Made by a program: the position numbers and the translations under genes | In this document: positions 33,526-45,190 of the stretch, one piece after another | Position numbering within the stretch: the stretch's first letter is position 1 | How the letters are laid out: every line of letters begins with the position of its first letter | Source: Dipteris shenzhenensis | Lineage: Eukaryota; Polypodiophyta; Polypodiopsida; Gleicheniales | Assembly (NCBI GenBank): GCA_047967505.1 | Contig: CM106541.1 | Reading direction: 5' to 3' (one strand) | DNA: 64,000 bases | The notes under the pieces: generated by a model | What the model saw: only the letters and a program-made list of their open reading frames with translations | Database searches by the model: none | What the model was told of the DNA's origin: nothing

Positions 33526-34339
33526 ATTTAGAAGTGGATCCTTTCAATGATAAAAAAGTGTCTCAATACCTTTACTAGCAAGGGGCCATGTAAGTTCTAT
33601 CTAAAGGGTCCATGAGATCAACATCCCTTTAGGTACCTTAAGCAACATTCATTCATTGGAATATGATTGCAAAAAACCCTAATAAATTATTATCATAAGG
33701 ACTGATTTGCTATATTGGAGGTAGGGATTAGGATGCATCCACTAGGCTCAACCCATGCCGGTGGTACAATATGTAAAAATCATTCCTCATAATAGCATTT
33801 GGTGAGATTTTCTAAAAATCATATCCAAATGAAAGGATTATGCTTATGGTACCTAAAGGGAAATTAATTCTATAGCCTATATCAAATAGCTATTCTAACA
33901 TCCTATGCAGTAATGTGTCATTTGAGGGTGAATTTTATGAATAAATTCAAGATTGGGTGTAGCTAATCACAGAACCACTTTTGGGGTGTGTTACAACATG
34001 CACTCATGGGGGGGGGGATCACAAAAATGGTGGGAAATACATGAATTGGCCCTCAAATTTGTTGACTTTTTTGTGTGTCATGAAAGGGAGGGCCCTAATT
34101 CTCACCACAACAAACATTTTATTAGGTGCCATCTCTCTATAGACTCCTATTGCACAACCATGTTAACCACTGCAAATGGTTAACATTTCATGTACTATAA
34201 TAGCAAGTGGAGATGTAGAAGAGAGTGTGAGGCTTAGCATATGACATTTGACTTGGAGCTGAATGGGCCCAAGTGTTTGTAACATGAGAATGAGAGAGGT
34301 ACATGAGAGTACAAGGGCTAGCCCTCCCTTCAAAAGGTG

Positions 34340-34721
34340 GAATGTATTTAAGGCAAAAAGTTTGACTTTGGTCTCACATGCAAGTTTTGGAAATAGAAGC
34401 TCTCTCTTTCTCTACATTCTCTTGCATTGAATCTTCTTGTTTCCTCTTGCTAAGTTGCCTTGTGATTTCCACTCTTTGCCTCTGCCATTCTCTCCTTCCT
34501 CTCATGCTCATCTCCTTCTTCCTTCTCCCTTCCTCTTTCCCCTTCCCTCTTCTTCCCCTTGTCAAATCACTTGCACACTGGTAGACACTTGGGTGACACA
34601 AGTCTGAGGCTTGTACATACAAAGATGGGAGTAGAGGCATTGATGACATTCTTCCAAGATCCCCACGACATGTGAGTCACCCGGCACCGGACTACACATT
34701 TTTGGCACCGTTGCTGTGGCG
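34340..34721 (+). mobile_element. Athila/Tat-like Gypsy LTR end and primer site
   Basis: A TATA-like GTATTTAAGG (near 34346) is followed by a pyrimidine-rich leader (34390-34560) and an LTR-like end CTACACA (34698). Next come TTT and a tRNA-Asp-type primer site, TGGCACCGTTGCTGTGGCG (34703-34721). It resembles the usual plant TGGCGCCGTTGCCGGGGA with a few transitions. The left LTR end is not resolved. Confidence 0.65.
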
Positions 34722-35219
34722 AGTTTGAGGTATGCTTTTATATTGCACAAGCTCTCTATCATTACCCACCCATTGCATAATGCTTCTATCTTAGCTAGAA
34801 GTGTTGTTAGTGGAGTACAAGATGGGGTCGAAGGAGGAAAGTGTGAGTATGGAGTAGGAAAAGTAGCATTTATCATTGTTGCCCATAGAGTGTTTTTCAT
34901 GAATTTGAGCTTGTTTTTTTGTGTTTTTTGTTGTCACATTGTAGGAATAGTTGGTGTGGGTGATTGATAGTGTGTGTGGTGTTAAATCTCACTAAAAAAC
35001 ACAAAAAAATGAGTTTGTATTAGATTGAGTTGAAGTAGGAGTGAGATCTCAGCCACCTCCTTCAAAAATCTCCCATTTGATGCTTTCAAGTTGTTGTTTT
35101 TTGTCCTTTTTTGGTTTGAGTAGGTAGAATAGGTAGATAGCAGCCACTTGTGCTCACAAACCTAGCACAAAAACTCAAAATCCCTCAGAGAGCACTAAAA
35201 GTCAATTGGAAACATAGCC

Positions 35220-35895
35220 AAATTGTGAGTCACTACTTTAAGGATAACGCAGTGACTCAGTCAACCAGTCATCGTTCGCTACTTTATAATGCAATGAGAC
35301 TAACACATGAATTGCTAGTTGGCCACCCACCCTACCCAACTCACCTAACACCATGTGGTAGTAATTAACTCACAACTGTCACTTCAGAGGTCAACCCTCA
35401 CTTTAATGTTAACACATTGACTCACAACCTAATGTGTTAGCAATCGCTACTATAGTTGACTCGCTACTTTATGAGTTTGCTATAAGCAGAAGTCGAGTTA
35501 AAAGTCACTGCTATATTGCTAATGTAGTGATGACTCTTGAGGGGGTTATTCAACATAAAAAGTAAGCATAGCACGTGGGTCCAACAGAAGGAGTTTTTTA
35601 AATGCCCTTTTTCCACATATTTCTCATACAAAAGGGTGTCACATAAAACGGGTATTGACATATTGAATAGAAAAAGGGTGTGTTTTATTCATGAAAAATT
35701 TGTAGTTAAGGGGTTTTACAAAATAGACCTTGAATGCACGTGATATATAATATTTATATATGGTGACCCCGTGAGTGATATGACTGTTGAGGCTAATGTA
35801 GTGACTGACAATGCAGCGACTCAGTTAGTCATTGCTTTAAGGCTAACACAACAACTAACCATGCAGCAACTCAATGAGTCACTTGTTTAAACTAC
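35220..35895. repeat. Degenerate repeats of GCTAAC-ACA-GTGACTCAGT units
   Basis: Phrases such as GATAACGCAGTGACTCAGT, GTTAACACATTGACTCA, GCTAATGTAGTGACTGAC and GCTAACACAACAACTAACC recur at irregular spacing, often with GTCA(C/T)T(A/G)CTTTA. They occupy the leader region of the Gypsy element whose primer site is at 34703. Confidence 0.6.
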
Positions 35896-36409
35896 TGCTT
35901 TAGGGACCAAAAATACACAATGATTGTTTCAGACTAGGCAGTCAGGTTGAGTGGGCAACACATGCATCTATGGTTTAGGAGGGTGATAGGTTAAACCCAA
36001 AGCGAAGGATAGCACATCCAACAACATACTAATCGGTCCAACTAATGCCACATTGTCAGTTCATTGCACATGTAGTCCTTGAGTTTGAAAGACACCATGA
36101 AAGCGTGAACCTAAATCTAGAGATCTCCATGGCTCCCAATTCTAGCTCTAGAAGGCCCCAATCCCCTAGCCCTTTCACTATAGCCTCATGTTTAAGCCAT
36201 TCTCCAATTTCATGGGATGGTTCAGCTTGTCTAACCTCAACCTAGTTAATCCCTTTGCTAGGCAAACTAGAGTGGCTTAAGAGAAGAAAGAACCCCCTCC
36301 CCAAACTTCTGTATCAGGTAATGCGCAAAGCACCCCCATGCCCACCTCAGCTCAAGGCCTATGGGGCTACGTGTTTGGTTCTATGAGGGTGAAGCATCCT
36401 TCATGAGGA

Positions 36410-38190
36410 CGTTTGAGCCATAGTTACCTAGGTTTAAGCCACCAAGTTTCGATGGGCAGAAGAACGATCAAATGGACTTTGGGGAGAACACCTTTCCACA
36501 TTCAATGGCCCCTCATCCTAATCTGTATACAACTTGGAAAGGAGCTCTAGAAGGTACTCCCTTCCCCATGGCCACATCTTATAGTCTTGTGCATGATGTA
36601 AAAGTATCTATGCCAAGGCCCATACTAGTGAGGCCAATAGACTCAAGTCCACCACGTATGCCAACTCTAGGTCCCACGAGTGTAGGACTAAAAGACACAA
36701 TTCTTATTCGGCTGACAAAATTTTATAATCCACCCCAAGGACCACCCAACTATGGTTCCACACTAGTCCCTCAAGCACCTGCACCTACACCGCAAATAGT
36801 ATTCATCCTCACTGATGAGGCAATGAGGATCCTAGTGCAAGCATTAGGAAGGGGGGCCACACCACAAGTGGTCAAGGGAAGAGACACTAATTCTTCTCGA
36901 AGTCACCCAGTCACGATCTCTAAGCTTATCACCAAGTTCTTAGGGGAAGGAGATTCCATTTCCAACATTGAAAGGTTCAAGTAGATCTGTGAGACATTTG
37001 GAGAAATACATCATTAAGATTAAACATCTAAGTTCCCACTATTAACCACACGAGAGGATGAATATTGAATGGCTTCTACCTCGATTCCTCATTGGATTAA
37101 GGGATGCCAAGTTGCATGATCACTCACTCTGAATCCCACATCCTTTGAGCCATGCAACAAGATCATCACGCTCTTGGATGTCAATATGAAGGATAAAGAT
37201 CAACCAAAAAATCACATGTTGCTTCTTTATTAGTAGTGTCTCATACGGGCAAGATAATTAGTACAGTTAAGGCCAAGTATTCCTCTATGTGGATAAGGCA
37301 CCAACATAAATAATGTAGCCACAAATCTTCTACATTGAGTAGCTCAACAGCTCAAGGGTGGGTTGGGTAGAGAAGGCCCTAGCTATCCGCACCTGTTTCC
37401 AAGGCGAGAAAATGTGTCTTATGGAATATGTATGCAAAAACACCCTACCAATGAGTGCGCTCACCTACAAGAGAGGCCACTTCTTTACTATGCCCATTAT
37501 GCTAGATGGAAAAACAATGACACTTCCCAATGTAGATACCCCAAGTCAATGTCGCTACCCATGTACCAATAAAGGCAACTGTTGTCTCTACCTTCACCAT
37601 CAAATCTATATAATCAAGGTCGATTAGCCATACAAGGAGACACTCCGGCCAACCAAGGGCCACTATAGGCTCCAAATTTGCCATTGCCAATGCCAGTTTT
37701 AGGTTCACCACACCACTGCCACAGATTACTCCCATAAACCAGGTTATCATTGAAGAGACACCGAGTGAGTGGGAGGACCCTGACCATCCCTTACCAACAC
37801 TTGATCCTTTTTCTTATGAAAGTCCTGCATATCAAACAAGTCAAATCAGTCATTACATCCCTGCGAGACAAACAATATATTCTGGTGTATCAGACAGATC
37901 ACACAATGCAACGAGCTAGGGACATGAACACCGTGAATCACAGACTGGCTATATAATGCTACACCTGCCAAGGATTGCATCATGCAAGTGAGTGTCCTTA
38001 TAAGGAAATTTCCAATCAGCCCATAGCCTATTATAAATGACAAGCAACTCAATTTATTAAGGACTACTCGTACAAGGATGACAATCTACACTTGGGACAA
38101 CCATAACCAATTTGAATGCCCCCTTATGCTCTGGCTGTGGGGTGGACCATCTTTACCAGGATTGCCCCATGAGGAGAACACCTAGATCAT
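36410..38190 (+). pseudogene. Decayed Gypsy gag with two zinc knuckles
   Basis: An open piece at 36472-36984 encodes a Pro-rich region ending ISKLITKFLGEGDSISNIERFK, followed through a stop by ICETFGEIHH, the style of a retrotransposon gag. After stops and shifts, two CCHC knuckles remain: CYTCQGLHHASEC at 37957 and CSGCGVDHLYQDC at 38127. The minus-strand gag at 46067-46348 has the same double-knuckle spacing. The Copia element at 38280 is inserted about 90 bp after the second knuckle. Confidence 0.65.
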
Positions 38191-38279
38191 CTCCTAACCA
38201 TTAAGCTAGAATTAATCTGTTACCGAAAGAGGCCAAGTGTCCTCAATATCATTGAATGTTATCATAAGGGCCCATACCA

Positions 38280-38631
38280 TGTGAAGATAGTGGGAGAGAG
38301 GGAAGGAGTCTCACTTGCGACTTTCTCACATACACAATGGGGGAATACACACAAAGGTGGAGGCTAAAAATAGTTTTCCTCTTCTTAGTTGTGAAAGCCA
38401 AAAGAACTCTAGTACAAAGAAATAGAAGAACCCTATATGTGGGTCTCAAACCAAACTCAACTAACTAAGGTGGCATACTAACTGAGCCACGAACTAGAGT
38501 ACATAAGGATAGCTATCATCTAGCTATTATTCGTGGGTGGTGTACCAACCGCATCTGCAGCTAACAAGTCAGTGACATAAATGCACAACGGTCACCCTGG
38601 CATATCACGAGTGGAGCTCGATATCTCAGCA
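38280..38631 (-). mobile_element. 3' LTR of full-length Copia element B (352 bp)
   Basis: Runs from TGTGAAGATAG to TATCTCAGCA on the plus strand. By hand alignment it matches 43484-43835 over all 352 bp with 14 substitutions and no gaps, mostly transitions. Flanked on the left by TACCA (38275-38279), the target-site duplication. A polypurine tract (GAGGGGGAG on the minus strand, 38632-38640) adjoins it. Confidence 0.95.
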
Positions 38632-41600
38632 CTCCCCCTCGAGCTCATTCCTAATTCCTGCACACCAAGTAGGTCTCTGAACTTGCGCAGCTTCTCTACG
38701 CCCAATGCCTTCATGAATATGTCAGCTACTTGATCCTTTGTGCTGACATAAACTGGATCAATAAGACCTAGTAAAACCTTCTCCCGCACATAGTGATAAT
38801 GCACCTCAATGTGCTTTGTTCTAGCATGATAGATTGGGTTATTTGCCAAGTGTATATTGCTCATGTTGTCACAATAAATGACAACTAGCTCATCTGTAGA
38901 CTGAAGTAGCTTATGCAACCAAGCTACCTCACATGCAACCATTGCTGTACCTGTGTACTCAGCCTCTGTGCTCGACAAGGCAACTGTAGGCTGTTTGTTG
39001 CTACTCCAGGTGACTACAGCACTCCTAAAAGAGAACATATACCCACAGGTAGATCGTCTATCAGAAATACTACCAACCCAATCAGAATCAGTGTATCCAT
39101 GCAGCTGTATCTGAACCCCAGCCTCATAAAATAGTCCATACTACAATGTGGACTTCACATACCTAAGTATGCGTCTAGCTGCATCCAAATGCGGTTTCCT
39201 TGGAGCCTGCATAAACTGACTTACCAATCCAACAACATAGCTAAAATATGGCGTGGTAATAGTCATATAAATCAAACTTCCTACTATGCGTCTATACATA
39301 GTAGGGTCTTCTAGAAGCTCACCTGCATCTTCGCTCAGCTTCACATTCTACTCCAAAGAAACTAAAATAGGCTTACAGCCTGTCATCCCATATTTGGATA
39401 GCATGTCCAATCCATACTGCCTTTGCAAGAGCTGTATCCCACTTGGTGATCTAATCACCTCAATGCCCAAGAAATAACACAGCTCTCCCAAATCCTTCAT
39501 CTCAAACTTCTGCTTCAATAGCATTTTCACATGGAGGATATCTTCATCACTATCACCTGTGATGATCAAATCATCAACATAAATGACAAGCAGCATAATA
39601 CCTTTCTCTGTTTTTCTCACATAGAGTGAGAAATCTGCCTTGGAAATCTGAAAGCCAATAGTGATAAGATACTGTCCTATCTTGTCAGACCATGCTCTAG
39701 GTGCTTGCTTCAAGCCACACAAGGCTTTCTTCAACCTGCAAACAAACTCAGGATGAATAGCATGAACATAACTTGATGGCTGCTCCATAAAGACCTCTTC
39801 TTGCAAATCACCATGCAAGAAGGCATTCTTTACATCCATCTGATGTAAAGACCATCCCTTTGATGCAGCCATAGCAATGACTGCTCTTACAATTGCCATC
39901 CTTGCAACTGGACTGAATGTTTCTTCATAATCAATGCCATATGTCTGTGCATACCCCTTGACAACTAATCTTGCCTTGTATCTGTTCACAGAACCATCTA
40001 CATTGTGCTTGATCTTATAAACCCACTTACAGCCAATTGCATTCTTGTCTTTAGGCAAAGGCACCAATTCCCATGTAGCATTTGCTTCCAGGGCATCCAT
40101 TTCTTCATCCATGGCTTTCTCCCATTTTTCTTTTCCCATGGCTTGCTCAAAAGAAGTGGGCTCTAGTTCCTGTATCACTTTGACCATATAGGCATAGTGA
40201 ATGGCTGTAAATCCATCATATTTCAGCCTATCCATAGGATACCTAGCTCTGGTAGACTTGCGCAAAATACGCTCACTTCCAGGTGCTCTCAAAACATCCT
40301 TGGTCTTCCTTACTCCAGGTGTAACAACAGAAGGAATACCCAACTCATCATCAATGCTCTGTTCTGAGCCATTAGATTCACCATCCATGTAAGAGTGACC
40401 TGCATTCACATCAAACATGGGCTGATCTACCTTCTCTTTTCCTTTTCGTGATACCTATGTACCACTATTTGCATTTCTTTGAGGAGATTCTCCTGATCTC
40501 AATCTGCCTATCCATGGCGAAGTATGAGAACCACTGCTAGAGGACACTACAAGTCCACTAATATTTTGTGATTGCTGCTACAAATTCTGTGCAGCATTAC
40601 CATTTTGTGCATCTATATCGTCAATCACATTTACTGGTTTATGCCAGCTGCTCATCTCATCAAAGACAACATCCGTGCTCATTATAAACTTACGAGTAGA
40701 AGGGTTATAGCATCTATACCCTTCCTGCTGTAGAGAATAACCAATAAAGATGCACTTCTCAGCTTTTGGATCCAACTTGGACCTCAACTCATCTGGCACA
40801 CAACATAGGCAATGCAACCAAAAATTTTCAAATGAGAAATATTTGGTTTCCTAACAGTATACATCTCCTCTGGCGTCATGCCATGCATTGCTGCAGTGGG
40901 AGTCCTATTCATTATGTAAACTGCTGTAGCAACTGCTTCAGCCCAATAGTAATCGGGTAGGTATTTTTCATTTAGCATGGCCCGAGATACCTCTCCAATA
41001 TGCCTGTTTTTCCTTTCTGCAAGTCCATTTTGTTGAGGGGTATGACTGCATGAATATTTCTGCTTTATGCCATGCTCCTGCATGAACTTGCAAACTCATT
41101 TGAGAGGTACTCTTCCCCTCCATCTGACCTTAGGTATTTTATTTGCAGGCCTGTTTCTTTTTCAACCATAGCTTTAAAAGCTTTGAGGTGCCCAAACACT
41201 TCACTTTTCTTTTTCATAAAATACACCCAAACTTTTCTGCTGTAGTCATCAATAAAAGTGACAAAATAGTGACAGCCTCCAATAGATGCATCTTTAGTAG
41301 TCCACACATCAGAGTGGATTAATTCCAATGGCTTTTTACTCTCTTGAATATGCCTAGGAAATGGTTTCCTTGAATGTTTTGCAAATTGACAGGCTTCACA
41401 AAAACCTTATGCATTTTTGCAACCTTGAATTTAGGCAATCCTGCAACAATATTTTGGCTTGCATTGATTTAAGTTGCTGTATATTAACATGACCAATGCG
41501 TTTATGCCAGATCTCAATATCTGCAACTACACTGGTCCCATGTGCAAACATTGCTGCACTCAATTTAGGCATGTCTGCATCCAACGTAAACATCCTGCCC

Positions 41601-42930
41601 TTCTTCTTCCCTTTTGCTATCAGGCGACCGTTATTTTTCATATCCTCAACAAAGCATCCATGAGGATTAAATCTGACCTGCAAGCCCTGCTCAACCATTT
41701 GACCAACAAAAACTAGGTTCTTGGTGATGTTCGGGACATGAAATACATCAGACAGGTATTTCTTTTTCCCATCCTGCATAGACAAAGGGATTTTACCAAT
41801 CTGCACAATAGGATGTGCAGTATCATCACCAGTCTCCACAAATCCTGGTTTTTCCATTTTCCTTGCATCCTGCATCCATTCTGCATGACCTGTCATGTGG
41901 TTTGATGCACCTGAGTCAACATACCACACATCATTTCGTTCTTCTGCACTTGTCACAGAATTGGTCATGTGCTGCACCATAAATAGATGCTCATTTCTGT
42001 AATCACCCTGTCTACTAAAAGATGCATAATTGCCTTGCTGCAATTTTCCATTCATAATGTCATTCTGCTTTTTGTAGCAGTCCTTAGCCATATGACCCAT
42101 TTTACCACAGTAGTAGCATTCAACATTGCTGTTTGCATTTTGGCCTCTTTGCCATCCACCATGGCCTCTTTGGCTCCCCCTGCCTCTAGAGTTACCACGT
42201 CCTCCTCCATAGGACTGGTTTTCTTGAGTTTGCTGCATATTCTGATTTCTACCATGGCCTCTAGATCGGCCTCCTCTACCTCTGCCTCTACCTCTTCCAG
42301 CATTTGAGTAGAAGACAGTTTCTTTTGAAGTTCCTCCTGAAGAAGATGCACCCCCATTTCTCTGCTCTTCAGAAATTAGAAGAGCAGACAACTCTTCAAA
42401 ATCAGGAAATTTTTCACGGACGAAGGATGTCTGGAACTGTGCATAATCCTTTCCTAGACCATTCAAGGTCACAGAAACTAGATTATCATCTTCCACTAGC
42501 GACCCAATGGAAGCAAGTGCATCTGCAATTTTCTTCACCTTCATGTGGTAGTCATTGATGCTCATATTTTCTCTCTGCACATTATGCAACTCCTGCTTGA
42601 GCTGCATTTTCCTGGCTTGCGTATTTGTGCTGTACATTTTTGCCAAAGTATCCCATGCCTCCTTTGGCATACTTGCATCCTGAATATGCACAATCATAGA
42701 ATCCAAAATATTGATAGACAGCCGTTACATAACTTTTCTGGCTCTCTCATGCCATCCTTTAAATGCTTGCATTTCCTGTTGATTGGGAACATTAGGAAGA
42801 ACTGGTTCTTCTTCATTTCGTATAATGAACTCCCAATAGCCTTTTCCTGTAAGGAAATTCGTCATTCTAAACTTCCATGCCTGGAAGTTATTCTTGTCAA
42901 GCTTTACAGTGACAATCTATGGAAGAGAAT
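38600..42930 (-). pseudogene. Copia element B gag-pol, several stops and frameshifts
   Basis: Complete domain order on the minus strand. Gag: KLDKNNFQAWKFRM near 42900, a TAA near 42720, then SMIVHIQDASMPKEAWDTLAKMY, an RGRGR-rich tract and zinc knuckle CYYCGKMGHMAKDC (to 42060). Protease WYVDSGASNHMTG; pre-integrase IWHKRIGHVN; shift near 41390. Integrase HSDVWTTKDASIGG and RSDGGEEYLSNEF; shift near 41075, then TPQQNGLAERKN; shift near 40800. RT opens at 40418 with catalytic VIYVDDLIITG, stops at 39345 and 39139, and RNase H (DSDWVG, SSTEAEY, YCDNMSN) ends near 38600. Catalytic residues persist, but the breaks make it inactive. Low LTR divergence suggests these defects are fairly recent. Confidence 0.95.
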
Positions 42931-43483
42931 CAGACACCAATACAGAACACTGCAAAATATTCTGTCACTGCAAAAAACACAGCTTTTGCCTCACGCAGGC
43001 AGATCTGCAACCTAACAAAAGTAGTATTTGACCACACAGTCACTTTCTAATGATGATTTTGCATCAACAGGCAATAAGCATGATTCTGCAACTCCCAATA
43101 TCTCTGCACACAAGCATACGATGCAATTTCTGCTGCAACTTTTCACTGACCAGTAGAGCAGTGGTCGCACAGCAAAAACAGGGCCTTTTTCTGAGTGCCT
43201 GCGAAGAACTTTTGCCTTCAAAACGGGCCTTGAAATGGCCTCGAATCAGAAAAATAAAGTCACCAAGGGCTTTGCCCTTGTCCCATAGCATATACTACCC
43301 TCTCGCCACACCGCGAAGGGCGTCTCAATCTGAGAGAGTGCACTCTTGCACTTCCGGCTATGCTACCTGTAGAGATTTGCTCCCAAACTCAAAAAAGGAA
43401 AGCAACACTGGTCCTCTTACTAGGACACCGTGAACTTGGTTTGCTTTCTTGAGCTCCTTACCATGAACCAGGCTCTGATACCA

Positions 43484-43835
43484 TGTGAAGATAGTGGGAG
43501 AGAGGGAAGGAGTCTCACTTGCGGCTTTCTCACATACACAATGGGGGAATACACACAAAGGTGGAGGCTGAAAACAGTTGTCCTCTTCTTAGTTGTGAAA
43601 GCCAAAAGAACTCTAGTACAAAGAAATAGAAGAACCCTATATGTGGGTCTCAAAACAAACTCAACTAACTAAGGTGGCATACTAACTGAGCCACGAACTA
43701 GAATAGATAAGGATAGCTGTCATCTAGCTATTATTCGTGGGTGGTGTACCAGCCACATCTGCAGCTAACAAGTCGGTGACATAAATGCACAACGGTCACC
43801 CTGGCATATCGCGAGTGGAGCTCGACATCTCAACA
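43484..43835 (-). mobile_element. 5' LTR of Copia element B with primer site and TSD
   Basis: On the minus strand it begins TGTTGAGATG and ends CTTCACA, then the tRNA-Met primer site TGGTATCAGAGCC (plus coordinates 43471-43483). TACCA at 43836-43840 repeats the TACCA at 38275-38279, so the 5556-bp element inserted as one unit. Confidence 0.95.
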
Positions 43836-43840
43836 TACCA

Positions 43841-44961
43841 AGGCCATGACTAAGGAGCTCTGCAAATAGGCTAATACTATGCAAATAGGCTTTAAATAGG
43901 GAAAGAGCGACTACCTCTCAGTCTAAGGCTCACACAAAGAGATTGCAACGGTCCCCACCCATCATCAAGACCTGCCTGATCGATCATAGATCCTATTGCA
44001 CCATGATCTAATTAGGAGAAGGGTAGGGCAAGTGAAATACAGCCCTGTAGATAGGATGGAAACCCAATGGGCCAAAATGAATACCCCAATCCAGCAACTA
44101 AGAAACAAGGCCTTCTAGATCCACAATAGTTACTAGTATAATAGAGGAATTTCAATTTCAACATTGGATTAAAGTCTTTCTTCAGATAGATTTATGACAA
44201 TGGAGGCTTGTCTTTTAAATACCCTAATTTCATTATTTTATGTCTTATTGTGCTTATGGACATTTTCATGAAGGAATAATTATCTTTGAAAGTATTGATT
44301 ACGTTTGTCATTGTATTTCTTCCACCTTCTTCAAGTATTGTAGTTATAAAATCTTCCATTTCTTGTGTCCAAAACTTCTTCTTGTTAAATTATCTACCAA
44401 AATAGCATGGATAAATGCATATATTTTGACATTCAAAGTAATTGTATTGTCATCAGTTTGTCAGGACAAAATGAGGAGGAGAGGGGTTGAAAGGAAATGA
44501 AGGTGTTAAGAAGATAGTGACAAAGGATGGGCAAAATAGTGCACACGGTAATTCAACATTACATGAAGACAGTCGACCAAAGAAATAGTGATATCTCCCT
44601 CGTCTGTGGTTGGATTGAGCTCAAATTTTGGTAGCAGCTAGCCCTAAGTGTTGTCCAAGTGAGGCTAATAGGGTAGGTTCAAATTATGACAGAGACGAAA
44701 TTTTGAGGAAGTTCAACGACCAAAGAATAGGGCAACACGGTAGCTCAGAGTACAATTTCTATCGATCCCAACAGTGGAAAGGTGCAACCTAGTGTGCAAA
44801 AGTTGGATCCAAAAGGATTTAAAAAGTTAACAGTTGGATGTGGAGAAATTGATGTTGCAAGATTCAGGTAGAATTAGGAAAAATGGGATAGACATGGAAG
44901 AGGTGGAAGAAGATAATGAGGTGGCACTAGGATGTGGGTGGAGGCTCAAGGAGGGTGGAAA
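43841..44961. other. Intergenic DNA beside Copia B
   Basis: The left part should continue the old Gypsy gag region interrupted by Copia B, but I see no further knuckle or protease motif. An 86-codon open frame at 44240-44500 has no recognised feature. The right 140 bp are internal leader of the next minus-strand element. Confidence 0.35.
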
Positions 44962-45190
44962 GGCTCTGATACCACATGTTGGAGTAGCATGAAGACAAGA
45001 TGGAGATACCAAGATGATGAAAAAGATTGATTATTCATGAGAGATATGCCCAATATTGGTGAGCGAAGCAGTTCGGGCACGCCAATCTATTTGACAGCAG
45101 CTAATGGCATAGCACTAGGTTCTTCCTAGTATAATCTATTCTCTATTTTGGGTTGTGATTCGATCAGTGCCCTAATCATAGACTACTAAA
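44962..45190 (-). mobile_element. Minus-strand LTR end with tRNA-Met primer site
   Basis: GGCTCTGATACCA at 44962-44974 is the reverse complement of the standard Copia primer site, and TGTTGGAG at 44977 is the reverse complement of an LTR end (CTCCAACA). The LTR would extend to the right; its other end is not resolved and its body to the left is lost. Confidence 0.6.
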
